A DNA stretch of 64,000 bases, taken from contig NZ_CP039865.1 in assembly GCF_005160265.1 (NCBI RefSeq), positions 1,884,828-1,948,827 of the forward strand. The letters are read 5' to 3'. The stretch is from Phreatobacter aquaticus. GTDB taxonomy: Bacteria > Pseudomonadota > Alphaproteobacteria > Rhizobiales > Phreatobacteraceae. The position numbers were made by a program, and so were the translations under genes. Shown in pieces: positions 29,856-38,817 of this stretch. The notes below the pieces were generated by a model. It was not told the DNA's origin, did no database searches, and saw nothing but the letters and a program-made list of their open reading frames with translations. Within the stretch, counting starts at the first letter, position 1; each line of letters opens with the position of its first letter.

Positions 29856-32204
29856 GTGACGACCACCAATCCTATCTCCAGATGGCGCACTTTTGCCGGC
29901 GAATGGTATGGTGGTGACGTAGTATCGCCGGAAGCTGGCCGCGTGCGGGCCGCGCAAATTCATGCCGTTGCGCGATATTCCCCTCTGACCATGACCGCCA
30001 ATCTGATCAATGCGGCGGTCGTCGTGGCGGTTGTCCGGCAAACGGCCAATCCCTGGGTCCTGGCCTGCTGGGGCATCATTGTCCTGACCATGGTCGTCGC
30101 CACCACGCGCGCCTGGTTCCTGCAGCGGGCCCGCAAGCCGCGCAAGACCGCGTCGGTTCGGGCCATTCGCCGTGCGACCCACCATGCCGCCGTGCTGGCA
30201 TCGATCTGGGCGCTGGTGCCGATCCTGTGGTTTCGCGACATTGGGCTGGAAGGGCAACTCGTCATCGCCTGCCTGGTCACCGGCATGATCTGCGCGGGAG
30301 GCTTCGCCCTCTCCACCATTCCCTCTGCCGCCTATGCCTATGTCACCATCCTGGCGCTAGGCGCGGCCTATGGCCTGGGAGAGACCGGCAACGGCTACAT
30401 GCTGGCGCTGACCGTCCTTCTGTCCGTCTATGCGGCGATCGTTGTCCGCAGCGTCGCCGGATCGGCCCAGCTGTTCCGCGATCAGTTCCTGGCCGAGGCT
30501 CGGCTCAAGGAGCGGGGCGAGATCATCGAGCTGCTGCTCAACGAATTCGAGCAGAACAGCTCCGACTGGCTGTTCGAAACCGACACCACCTTCACGGTCA
30601 CCAGCCATTCTCCGCGCTTCGCCGAGGTCTGCGGCAGAAGCGGAGAATCCCTGGCCGGCGTCCAGCTGCAGGGGCTGGCCGAGCCCCAGGGGCGGGCCGC
30701 GCTCGACGACAAGCTTGCCCGGTGCGAGCCATTCCGGGACCTCGACCTCAGGGTCAACTGCCATGGAACCCCCCGCTGGTGGACGCTGACCGCCAAGCCG
30801 CTCTACGACGAGGACAGCAAGCTGCTCGGCTGGCGCGGCGTCGGCTCGGATGTGACCGAGGCCCGGCAGGCGAGCGAAAAGGTCGCCTGGATGGCGCGCA
30901 CCGACATGCTCACCGGCCTGCCCAATCGCACGCGGTTCCGGGAGCTGGCGGCGATGCGACTGGAAATCGCGCGGCGCAATGGCAGCAGCTTCGCGCTCGG
31001 TTGCCTCGATCTCGATCAGTTCAAGACGGTGAACGACACACTTGGCCATCCGGTCGGCGACGCCCTACTCACCGATGTCGCCCGCGAGCTCAGCCACCTT
31101 GCTGGCGAAGGCGTCATCTTCGGCCGGATTGGTGGCGACGAGTTCGGCATGCTGGTGACCGATTTCGCCCGCCGCGGCGATGTGCTGGCGCTCGCCCAGC
31201 GGATCATCAACGAAGTCGGCCGGTCCAAGGTCGTCCGCAATGCGCGCATCACCATCGGCACCAGCATCGGCATCGCCTTCAGTTCTGGCGAAAGCGATAC
31301 GATCGACGATCTCATCCGCAATGCCGATCTCGCTCTCTACCGCGCCAAGGATGCCGGCCGTGGCACGGCGGTGGTGTTTGACGACACCATGCACCGCGAG
31401 GCGGAGGAGCGCCGGCTTCTGCAGGAGGATCTGCGGCTGGCGCTCGATGGCGGCCAGTTGCGGATTGGCTACCAGCCGATCGTCAGCGTGCGCCAGGGCG
31501 ACATCATCGGCTTCGAGGCACTTGTGCGTTGGCACCATCCCGAGCGCGGACTGCTGCTGCCGAGCACGTTCATTGCTCTCGCCGAGGAAACCGGCCTGAT
31601 CGAGTCCATCGGCGCCTGGGTCCTGCGCCAGGCCTGCAGCGATGCAATGACCTGGCCGGCGCACATGCGCGTGGCGGTCAACATCTCGCCCGCCCAGTTC
31701 GGCAGCGCGGCGCTGCTCAACCATGTGGCGGAGGCGCTCGCCGCAAGCGGTCTCCTGCCTGACAGGCTCGAGCTTGAGATCACCGAAGCCCTGTTCATGA
31801 ACCACCTCGCCGAAAGCGACGGCTTTCTCAGGGACATGCGTGCGCTCGGCGTGCGCATCGCACTGGACGATTTCGGCACCGGCTTCTCCTCGCTCGGCTA
31901 CCTCACGCGCTTTCCGATCCAGAAGCTCAAGATCGATCGCTCCTTCGTGTCGGGCGCCACCGATTTCGAGAACCGCAAGGCGGTGGTCGAGGCCATTGTC
32001 GGCATCGCGAAAAGCCTGCACTTCGAAACCACCGCCGAGGGCGTCGAGACCGCCGAGGACCTGGCTTGGGTCAGGTCGCTCGGCTGCGACCAGGCTCAGG
32101 GCTATCACTTTTCCAAGGCCCTGCCGATCGATCACGTCGGCGCCTTCATCCTGGGCTTCGGCAATGGCAGCGCCGACGCGCCCGCGACCACCCACGCCGC
32201 CTGA
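29856..32204 (+). CDS. Membrane GGDEF-EAL protein with PAS domain
   Basis: A 782-residue c-di-GMP enzyme from a GTG start. The N-terminal 190 residues hold about five membrane helices in two groups. A PAS-like domain (about 225-345, LFETDTTFTVTSHSPRF... ) follows. The GGDEF motif is intact at 426-430 (RIGGDEFGM), and the EAL motif is intact at 554-556 (GFEALVRW), with the metal-site DDFGTGFSSL. No RxxD inhibitory site precedes GGDEF. Both synthase and phosphodiesterase activities are therefore possible; which dominates cannot be read from sequence. Confidence 0.92.
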   Translation: MTTTNPISRWRTFAGEWYGGDVVSPEAGRVRAAQIHAVARYSPLTMTANLINAAVVVAVVRQTANPWVLACWGIIVLTMVVATTRAWFLQRARKPRKTASVRAIRRATHHAAVLASIWALVPILWFRDIGLEGQLVIACLVTGMICAGGFALSTIPSAAYAYVTILALGAAYGLGETGNGYMLALTVLLSVYAAIVVRSVAGSAQLFRDQFLAEARLKERGEIIELLLNEFEQNSSDWLFETDTTFTVTSHSPRFAEVCGRSGESLAGVQLQGLAEPQGRAALDDKLARCEPFRDLDLRVNCHGTPRWWTLTAKPLYDEDSKLLGWRGVGSDVTEARQASEKVAWMARTDMLTGLPNRTRFRELAAMRLEIARRNGSSFALGCLDLDQFKTVNDTLGHPVGDALLTDVARELSHLAGEGVIFGRIGGDEFGMLVTDFARRGDVLALAQRIINEVGRSKVVRNARITIGTSIGIAFSSGESDTIDDLIRNADLALYRAKDAGRGTAVVFDDTMHREAEERRLLQEDLRLALDGGQLRIGYQPIVSVRQGDIIGFEALVRWHHPERGLLLPSTFIALAEETGLIESIGAWVLRQACSDAMTWPAHMRVAVNISPAQFGSAALLNHVAEALAASGLLPDRLELEITEALFMNHLAESDGFLRDMRALGVRIALDDFGTGFSSLGYLTRFPIQKLKIDRSFVSGATDFENRKAVVEAIVGIAKSLHFETTAEGVETAEDLAWVRSLGCDQAQGYHFSKALPIDHVGAFILGFGNGSADAPATTHAA

Positions 32205-32275
32205 TCCCATCCCGACGGCTGGTTGACGCGCCCGGAGCAACCCTTATCGTGCAGCTACACGACAGGGGTTCGCGC

Positions 32276-32758
32276 ATGACCATCCGCTACGGCGTTGTTG
32301 AAACATCCGAGGCCACCGGACAGGACGGGATCGATTTCCTCAGGGGCATGATCGATCGGCGCTATCCGAGCCCGCCGATCGCCCAGACCATGGGCTTCAC
32401 CCTGGTCGAGGTGGCGCCGGGCCGCGCCGTGTTCGAGGGCACGCCGACCGCCGCCTTCTTCAATCCGCTCGGCACGGTCCATGGCGGCTGGACCGCGACC
32501 ATTCTCGATTCCGCGCTTGGCTGCTGCATCCACACGATGATCAAGGCGGGGCAGGGCTACACGACTGTGGAGATGAAGGTGAACTATGTCCGCGCCCTGA
32601 TGCCCGAAACAGGGCTGGTGCGCTGCGAGGCCGTGGTGATCCATTCCGGCCGCACCATCGCGACGTCCGAAGCCAAGCTCATCGATACCAAGGGCCGGTT
32701 GATCGCCCATGGCACCGAGACCTGCATGATCTTCGACGCCCGCCCGCCGCGCGCCTGA
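32276..32758 (+). CDS. PaaI-type hotdog thioesterase
   Basis: A 160-residue hotdog-fold protein. It has the PaaI pattern NPLGTVHGGWTATILDSALGCCI, in which HGG and the downstream Asp form the active site, and the second strand region TTVEMKVNYVRAL. The family hydrolyses acyl- or aryl-CoA thioesters. The start ATG is at 32276. It is convergent with the DMT gene, with stops one base apart. Confidence 0.87.
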   Translation: MTIRYGVVETSEATGQDGIDFLRGMIDRRYPSPPIAQTMGFTLVEVAPGRAVFEGTPTAAFFNPLGTVHGGWTATILDSALGCCIHTMIKAGQGYTTVEMKVNYVRALMPETGLVRCEAVVIHSGRTIATSEAKLIDTKGRLIAHGTETCMIFDARPPRA

Positions 32759-32759
32759 C

Positions 32760-33629
32760 CTATTTGCGCGCCACCGCCAGGCAGGCCGCGACGATCAGTG
32801 CGGCACCGGCCCAGGTGGTCCAGACCGGCACCTCGCCGAAGGCCAGATAGCCGAAGGCCGAGCCCCAGATCAGCGCGGTATATTCCAGGACGCCGAGCGG
32901 ACCGGCATTGGCGTGCTTGAACGCCCAGGCAAGGCTGAGATGGCCCACCACGCCGAGCAGGCCGATGCCGGCAAACAGCACCCATGAGCGCGGATCCGGC
33001 GTCTCCCAGACGGCGATCGCGAAGGGCGCGATCAGGATCAGCGGGAATAGGTTCTGCGCCAGCACGATCAGCCCCAGCGGGTCGGTCTGGGCGCGCTGGC
33101 GCAGCAGCACGAGATTGGCCGCATAGGTCAGCGCGCAGGTGATTGCGGCCGCAATGCCGAGGATGCGCGGCAGGTCGAGCGTGCCACCGCCATTGATCTT
33201 GCCGGCGACGATCACGCCCATGCCGACGAAGCCGACGGCGATGGCCCCGAGCACCGCCGGTCGCAGCGGCTCCTTCAGGATGAGCGCTGCCAGCAGGGCC
33301 AGGAACAGCGGCGACAGGAACGACAGGGTGATCGCTTCGGCCAGTTCCAGCTTGGCGAGCGCGAAGAAGAACAGGAAGGCGGTGATCACCACCAGCACAC
33401 CGCGCACCATGTGGGCGCGGACCATCGGCATGGTTGGCGCTGGCGGGCGCAACCAGATCAGTGCCAGCAGAACCCAGGGCAGGCCGCAGGCAAAGCGCAT
33501 GAACACGATCTGCGGCGTCGGATGGGCTGTCGCCACGCCCTTGATGAGCGCATCCATGGCCGACAGGACCAGGATGCCGAAACCGGCGACGAGAAAGGGC
33601 ATGCGGCTGGCGGGGGACATGACGCTCAC
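32760..33629 (-). CDS. DMT-superfamily (EamA/RhaT-like) transporter
   Basis: A 289-residue inner membrane protein with about ten helices in two EamA repeats. Markers are FGILVLSAMDALIKG at the start, ALAKLELAEAITLSFLSPLFLALLAALILKEP in the first repeat, and ALIWGSAFGYLAFGEVPVWTTW in the second. Substrate unknown. It overlaps the downstream end of the TauE/SafE gene by four bases, so the two form a coupled pair. Confidence 0.85.
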   Translation of the reverse strand: MSVMSPASRMPFLVAGFGILVLSAMDALIKGVATAHPTPQIVFMRFACGLPWVLLALIWLRPPAPTMPMVRAHMVRGVLVVITAFLFFFALAKLELAEAITLSFLSPLFLALLAALILKEPLRPAVLGAIAVGFVGMGVIVAGKINGGGTLDLPRILGIAAAITCALTYAANLVLLRQRAQTDPLGLIVLAQNLFPLILIAPFAIAVWETPDPRSWVLFAGIGLLGVVGHLSLAWAFKHANAGPLGVLEYTALIWGSAFGYLAFGEVPVWTTWAGAALIVAACLAVARK

Positions 33630-34405
33630 GGGGTGATCAGGGCGCGCAGCGCATCCCAGAGGAGCTTGGCGCCGGCAAGGCCGACCAGCGCATAGCAGAG
33701 GCCATAGAGCTTCTCGCGGGGCAGGCTGTCATGCAGCCTGCGGCCGATCAGCACGCCGACCGGCACCATGGGAGCCAGCGCGAGCGCCTGGGTGAACACC
33801 TCCGGCGTGTCGAGCCCGGTATAGACGTAGCCCGGCAGCTTGATCAGGTTGCCGACGGTGAACACCACGATGGTGGTGGCCGCATAGGCCGACTTGGTGA
33901 GATCGCGACGCAGGAGATACATGGCGAGCGGCGGGCCGCCGGCATGGGCCACATAGGTCGTGAACCCGGCGCCGGCGCTGGCGACCAGGGCGAAGCCGGG
34001 GGAAACGGACAAGTCGGGTGCGGCCGATGCCGGCTTGACGAAATAGCGCACCGTATAGCCGAGCGTGATCAGCGCGATGACCAGCGCCACCCAGCGCTTG
34101 TCGACCAGTTCGAACACCAGAAAGCCGACGAACAGCCCGCCGATCAGGCCCGGGATCAGCCAGACGAGATCGGGCTTCGACCAGGCCGAGCGCGGAAACG
34201 AGCCGAGCGCGAAAAAGTCCATGAAGGCGACCAGGAGCGCGGTCACCACCGCCGCCGGGATCGGCTCCATGGTGAGGGCGAGCAGAGGAATGCCGAGGAT
34301 CGCCAGCCCGCCGCCGAACGCGCCCTTGCCGAGCCCCATCAGGAAGGTGGCGAGGAAACCGATCGCATAGAACCAGGGATCGTGGGGGAAGGCGGCGAGG
34401 GTCAT
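33626..34405 (-). CDS. TauE/SafE (TSUP) family anion transporter
   Basis: A 259-residue membrane protein with about eight helices. It has the TSUP repeat features GLGKGAFGGGLAILGIPLLAL and TYVAHAGGPPLAMYLLRR. The family exports sulfite, sulfoacetate or other small organosulfur or carboxylate anions. The start ATG is at 34405; an upstream extension to 34498 is not membrane-like. The stop overlaps the next gene's start. Confidence 0.87.
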   Translation of the reverse strand: MTLAAFPHDPWFYAIGFLATFLMGLGKGAFGGGLAILGIPLLALTMEPIPAAVVTALLVAFMDFFALGSFPRSAWSKPDLVWLIPGLIGGLFVGFLVFELVDKRWVALVIALITLGYTVRYFVKPASAAPDLSVSPGFALVASAGAGFTTYVAHAGGPPLAMYLLRRDLTKSAYAATTIVVFTVGNLIKLPGYVYTGLDTPEVFTQALALAPMVPVGVLIGRRLHDSLPREKLYGLCYALVGLAGAKLLWDALRALITP

Positions 34406-34857
34406 GGCGGCAGTGCTAGCGGGGTGGGAGAGCGAACGGAAGGGCGGGGCGGGACCGGCTGCAATGCGGGAGAGGGAATGGCATTTCTGAAGGTTCACTT
34501 CATCGGTTGATGCTGGTCGTGTTCACCTCCCCCTCCAGGGTAGGGTGAAGCAGGCACCGGATCTGAGGGGTCGTGTTCACGATATTTGGGGTCTGCTCTT
34601 TGCCTCATACGGCGGCTCCAACGACCGGGCGCGCTCTTCACCTCTCCCTGCTTGCGGGGAGAGGTCGGCGCCTGAAAGGCGACGGGTGAGGGGCAGGCTC
34701 CTCCGAGCCGGATGAGTGGCACCCGGCCCCTCACCCGCCCTCGGCTTCGCCTCGGTCGACCTCTCCCCGCAAGCAGGGAGAGGTGAAGGATGCGCCAGCG
34801 GGTATGGCGATCATTGCGAACGCCAATCTGCCCCCCAACCTCCCACCCCACCGCAAG
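34406..34857. repeat. Gene-free region with palindromic repeat, family B, copy 2
   Basis: A perfect 32-bp inverted repeat has arms at 34636-34667 and 34757-34788, separated by 89 bp that are themselves GC-rich. Each arm is itself a hairpin (cctctccctgc / gcggggagagg). It is related to the element at 26820-26957. Small open frames here are compositional and show no protein features. Confidence 0.85.
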
Positions 34858-34890
34858 AAAAAAGCCGCCACGGCGGGGGGCCATGGCGGC
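34858..34890 (-). terminator. Intrinsic terminator of the DUF1127 gene
   Basis: The stem gccgcca/tggcggc (34864-34870 with 34884-34890) has a 13-base loop and, on the minus strand, is followed by TTTTTTC. It lies about 100 bases past the DUF1127 stop. Confidence 0.8.
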
Positions 34891-34988
34891 TGGAGGTTGC
34901 CCCGGGAAGGACGGCTGAGGGGACTAGCCGGGTCTCGGGGCGGGCTATGCGGGGTCGCGGGCCGGAGGAAACCCGCGAAACTCGGAAT

Positions 34989-35327
34989 TCAATGGGCGGC
35001 GACCGGATGTGCGAGCCCCGAGGCGACATCGGGCACCAGCGAAGGGCCGGTCAGGTTGAGCGCATGCCGCTGGGGGCGATGGGCGCCTCGTTCGACAGCG
35101 CGGGCGGCCACGATCACGGTGGGATCACCGAAATAGCCGGCGGCCGTGGCATCTCGAATGTCGCTCCGCGTCAGGCCGATGTCGGCCAGCGTTTTGTCGT
35201 CCATCTCGCAGAGCGCGCGATAGTCGCGGCGTGCCTCAAGCCAGCGATTGAAGGCATTGACCTGAGCGCGAACGACCGAGGCAACCGACAGGACGGCGGA
35301 ACCGAAGGTGACAGCGAACATGGTCAT
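34989..35327 (-). CDS. DUF1127-domain small protein
   Basis: A 112-residue protein. The DUF1127 core is RWLEARRDYRALCEMDDKTLADIGLTRSDI near residues 28-58. Small DUF1127 proteins in Rhizobiales and Rhodobacterales affect RNA turnover and phosphate or stress responses. This one has an extra C-terminal tail of about 50 residues, longer than the common 45-70-residue forms. It is divergent from the LysR gene, with 203 bp between starts. Confidence 0.82.
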   Translation of the reverse strand: MTMFAVTFGSAVLSVASVVRAQVNAFNRWLEARRDYRALCEMDDKTLADIGLTRSDIRDATAAGYFGDPTVIVAARAVERGAHRPQRHALNLTGPSLVPDVASGLAHPVAAH

Positions 35328-35530
35328 GGGGGCATTCCTTCTCAGACAGCGGGCAATCGGCGACAAAGCGTCCTTCGCGCGAGCGGGAGCTCGAACGGTC
35401 CGGGCTGTTGCCCGGCGGCAGGGGTCACTTTCCGATGCAATTGATATGTCACAAGGCAATTGATCATTGAAGCGAATGTTTTTAATGTCACTCATCAGAA
35501 CTGATGATGTCAGTCCTAGCGGGGGCTCCA

Positions 35531-36412
35531 ATGGCTGTTCTTCTCGATATCGATCAATTGCGGACATTCATGGCGATCGCCGATACCGGCAGCTTCACGC
35601 GTGCAGCCGATGTGGTGTTCAAGACCCAGTCGGCCGTTTCCATGCAGATGAAGCGGCTGGAGGAGCGGGTCGGCAAGGCGCTGTTCGAGCGTGACGGCCG
35701 CGCCTCCAGGCTGACCGAGGATGGCGAGCGGCTGCTCGATTACGCCCGCCGCATCGTCAAGCTGAACATGGAGGCCGTCTCGGCCTTCTCCGGCGCCGAA
35801 CTGACGGGCCGCGTGCGGCTCGGCGTGCCCGACGACTATGCCGACCGCTACCTGCCGGAAATCCTCGCCCGCTTCTCCCATTCCAATCCCCGGGCCGAGG
35901 TCACCGTGATCTGCGAGCCCTCCTCCATGCTCGCCGACCGCATCCAGTCGAACGATCTCGACATCGCCATCATCACCCACGATCCCGAAAAGGGCCCGGC
36001 GCTGGTGTTCCGGCAGGAGCAATTGCTCTGGGTCTCATCGGCGCGCACCTCGGTCCACCTGGAAAATCCGGTGCCGCTCGCTGTCGGCCGTCCCACCTGC
36101 AACTGGCGGCGCGCGGCGACCGAACGGCTGGACTCAGCCGGCCGCCCCTACCGCATCCTCTATGCGAGCTGGAACTCGGCCGCCGTCTCCGCCGCCGTCA
36201 TGGCAGGGCTCGCCGTCTGCGTGCTGCCGGAATCGGCACTGCGCCCCGGCATGCGCGTGCTGCAGCCGGGCGACGGCTTCCCGCCGCTGCCGAGCGTGCG
36301 CATCGCGCTTCTGCGCAATCCCCACGAGATGTCGGCGCTCGCCGACGCGCTCGCCGATCACGTCGTGTCGGGGCTCGATAACCTCAGCGAGCACGCGCAG
36401 GCGGCGGAATAG
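35531..36412 (+). CDS. LysR-family transcriptional regulator
   Basis: A 293-residue LysR protein. The N-terminal winged helix is LDIDQLRTFMAIADTGSFTRAADVVFKTQSAVSMQMKRLEE (residues about 5-45), and the effector domain follows from about 90. The ATG at 35531 fits the family start. LysR proteins usually control a divergent neighbour, here the DUF1127 gene. The ligand is unknown. Confidence 0.9.
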   Translation: MAVLLDIDQLRTFMAIADTGSFTRAADVVFKTQSAVSMQMKRLEERVGKALFERDGRASRLTEDGERLLDYARRIVKLNMEAVSAFSGAELTGRVRLGVPDDYADRYLPEILARFSHSNPRAEVTVICEPSSMLADRIQSNDLDIAIITHDPEKGPALVFRQEQLLWVSSARTSVHLENPVPLAVGRPTCNWRRAATERLDSAGRPYRILYASWNSAAVSAAVMAGLAVCVLPESALRPGMRVLQPGDGFPPLPSVRIALLRNPHEMSALADALADHVVSGLDNLSEHAQAAE

Positions 36413-36418
36413 GCTCTC

Positions 36419-37789
36419 TTAGTAGGCCGCCTCGTCGAACACCGGATCGATCTGGCCCTGCCAGGGGCCGAGATATTTCTCGATCAGATGTTCTGCCGCG
36501 GTGCGGCCATCGTCGACGATCGCCTGGATCGGGTCGAGATAGCGGGTCTCGTCACCGCCATTGGCGTCGAGCCGGGCGCGCCGGCGCAGGCCCGTGCGGG
36601 CGAGCGTCAGCATCTCGCGGGCAAGCTCGCCCACCGTGATGCCGCGGATCTCGGCCTTGAAGCCGAGCTTCGGCACGTCGTTGCGCAGCGCCAGCCGCTC
36701 TTCCGCCGTCCAGTCCTTGATGAGATCGAAGGCCGCATCCAGCACGCCGTCGTCATAGAGAAGGCCGACGAAAAGGGCGGGGAGCGCCACGATGCGCGAC
36801 AGCGGGCCGGAATCGGCGCCGCGCATCTCCAGATAGCGCTTCAGCCTGACTTCCGGGAAGATCGTGCCGACATGGTTGACCCAGTCGGACAGCACCGCGC
36901 GTTCGCCCGGCGCGGCTGGGTTCTTGCCCGCCAGCAGGTCGCGGAACGACGAGCCCGCAACATCGTGATAGGTGTCGCCGCGCTTGATGAAATACATCGG
37001 GACATCGAGGGCATAGTCGACATAGCGCTCGAAGCCCATGCCGTCCTCGAAGGCGAAGGGCAGCATGCCGGCGCGCTGGTTGTCGGTGTCCATCCAGACC
37101 GCCGAGCGGAACGACTGGTAGCCGTTGAGCTTGCCCTCGGTGAACGGCGAATTGGCGAAGATCGCGGTCGCCACCGGCTGCCATGCCAGCGAAACCCGCA
37201 GCTTCTTGACCATGTCGGCTTCCGACGAGAAGTCGAGGTTCGCCTGCACGGTCGAGGTCCGGTACATCATGTCGAGGCCGAGGGTGCCGACCTTCGGCAT
37301 GTAGCGGGTCATGATCTCGTAGCGCGACTTCGGCATGACCGGCGTCTCGGCGCGGGTCCATTTCGGGCTCATGCCGAGGCCAAGGAAGCCGATGCCGAGC
37401 GGATCGGCCACTTCGCGCAGCTGGGCGAAATGGGCGGCCGATTCCGAACAGGTCTGGTGGATCGTCTCTACCGGTGCGCCCGACAGCTCGAACTGGCCGC
37501 CCGGTTCCAGCGAGATTGCGCCGCCGCCGGTCACATCGGCGAGGCCGATGATGTTCTCGCCGTCGAGGATCGGCTCCCAGCCGAGCAGCGCCTCCATCCC
37601 CTCCAGCACCTTGCGGATGCCCCGCGGGCCCTCATAGGGCACCGGCGTATGGTCCTTGCGGTAGAAGCCGAATTTCTCGTGCTCTGTGCCGACCCGGAAC
37701 TTGTCCTTCGGCTTGGACCCTTTCTCGATCCAGGCGACGAGTTCGTCGCGGGATTCGATCGGGGTCAGGTCGACTGTATCGCGGGCCAT
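36419..37789 (-). CDS. gshA: Glutamate-cysteine ligase
   Basis: A 456-residue enzyme of the alphaproteobacterial/plant-type GCS2 family. The ATP/substrate site region is FRVGTEHEKFGFY near residue 30, and GGGAISLEPGGQFELSGAP supplies metal-binding Glu residues. It catalyses the first step of glutathione synthesis in the cytoplasm. The start at 37789 (MARDTVDL) is preferred to a longer frame to 37837. It is convergent with the LysR gene, six bases apart. gshB is not in the window. Confidence 0.92.
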   Translation of the reverse strand: MARDTVDLTPIESRDELVAWIEKGSKPKDKFRVGTEHEKFGFYRKDHTPVPYEGPRGIRKVLEGMEALLGWEPILDGENIIGLADVTGGGAISLEPGGQFELSGAPVETIHQTCSESAAHFAQLREVADPLGIGFLGLGMSPKWTRAETPVMPKSRYEIMTRYMPKVGTLGLDMMYRTSTVQANLDFSSEADMVKKLRVSLAWQPVATAIFANSPFTEGKLNGYQSFRSAVWMDTDNQRAGMLPFAFEDGMGFERYVDYALDVPMYFIKRGDTYHDVAGSSFRDLLAGKNPAAPGERAVLSDWVNHVGTIFPEVRLKRYLEMRGADSGPLSRIVALPALFVGLLYDDGVLDAAFDLIKDWTAEERLALRNDVPKLGFKAEIRGITVGELAREMLTLARTGLRRRARLDANGGDETRYLDPIQAIVDDGRTAAEHLIEKYLGPWQGQIDPVFDEAAY

Positions 37790-38031
37790 GAGCGGGTCCT
37801 GGTCGGGGATGCGAATGCGGGCCGGCGAGATAACCACGCCGCGGCCCCAGCGAGATAGCCCGGTGAGATAACGATCCTACGACCATTTCGAAAGGGGGAT
37901 GGACGTTGTTACGCCACGGCGAAAACACAGTTCAGCCACGCCCTGCGACGAGAGGCCTGTCTGCCGGCGCGATGATCGCGTCTGTCCGCGTGTTATCGTC
38001 GGCGCCGATTCGACCGGAGGACCCGACCCCA

Positions 38032-38697
38032 ATGTCCCGCCTCGTGCCGATCCGCGCTGCCCTGGCAGCCCTGGCTGTCGTGTTGCCAAGCCTCGCGCTG
38101 GCGCAGGCCCAGCCCCAGATTCAGCCCCAGGTTCAACCGCAGGTTCAGCCGCCTGACCAGGTGCAGCCGGCGCCCATCGGTCCATCGCCCACCGATATTT
38201 CAGCCCAGGTGCGCCGCGCCCAGGAGGCGGCCGCCGGCGGCCGGTCCACCGAAGCGCTCGATGCGCTCGATGAGGCGGCCACGCTTATTTCCGAGCGCAT
38301 GCCGCTCTCCATCCGCCGCGCCACCTTCGTCGCCGAGGAGCCGCAGGGCTATGGCGTGTTCAATCCGCGTGATTCGACCATCTTCGAGGCGGGACAGCCG
38401 CTGCTGGTCTATGCCGAGCTCGCGGGACAGGGCTGGCGGCGCTCCGGCGACATCTTCCGCACCGATATCTCGCTCGATTTCGAGCTGCGCACCAAGGACG
38501 GCCAGGCGCTGGTGGCGCAGAAGGCGTTCAACACGATCGCCACCGCCTCGCGCCGCCGCAACCGCGAGTTCTTCCTCTATCTCACCTATTCCTTCACCGG
38601 CGTGGAGCCGGGGGATTATGTGGTGCGCACCATCGTCAACGACCGCGCCGGCAACAAGCAGACCTCGTTCGACATTGCCTTCTCCGTCAGGAAGTAG
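38032..38697 (+). CDS. Exported protein with Gln/Pro repeat, unknown function
   Basis: A 221-residue protein with a signal peptide (LAALAVVLPSLALAQA). Next comes a short degenerate repeat of Gln-Pro-Gln-Val/Ile units (about residues 26-46), then a folded beta-rich domain containing FEAGQPLLVYAELAGQGWRR and GDYVVRTIVNDRAGNK. I do not recognise a named family. The low-complexity linker suggests flexible tethering in the periplasm. GGAGG lies 11 bases upstream. Confidence 0.7.
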   Translation: MSRLVPIRAALAALAVVLPSLALAQAQPQIQPQVQPQVQPPDQVQPAPIGPSPTDISAQVRRAQEAAAGGRSTEALDALDEAATLISERMPLSIRRATFVAEEPQGYGVFNPRDSTIFEAGQPLLVYAELAGQGWRRSGDIFRTDISLDFELRTKDGQALVAQKAFNTIATASRRRNREFFLYLTYSFTGVEPGDYVVRTIVNDRAGNKQTSFDIAFSVRK

Positions 38698-38817
38698 CGG
38701 CGAAGCCTTCGAAGCCCCGATCACCGCCCCCCAAAGGTCGACAGGCCGCGGGCGCTCGGCTAGTGAGCAGCGACGATCCGCGATCAGGCGCGCCGCCTAT
38801 CCCGCCCGAGGTTTGCC

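Noticed and set aside
34495..34884. Open frame over the family B palindrome
   Set aside because: It is arginine/glycine-rich and follows the inverted repeat; no ribosome-binding site or domain.
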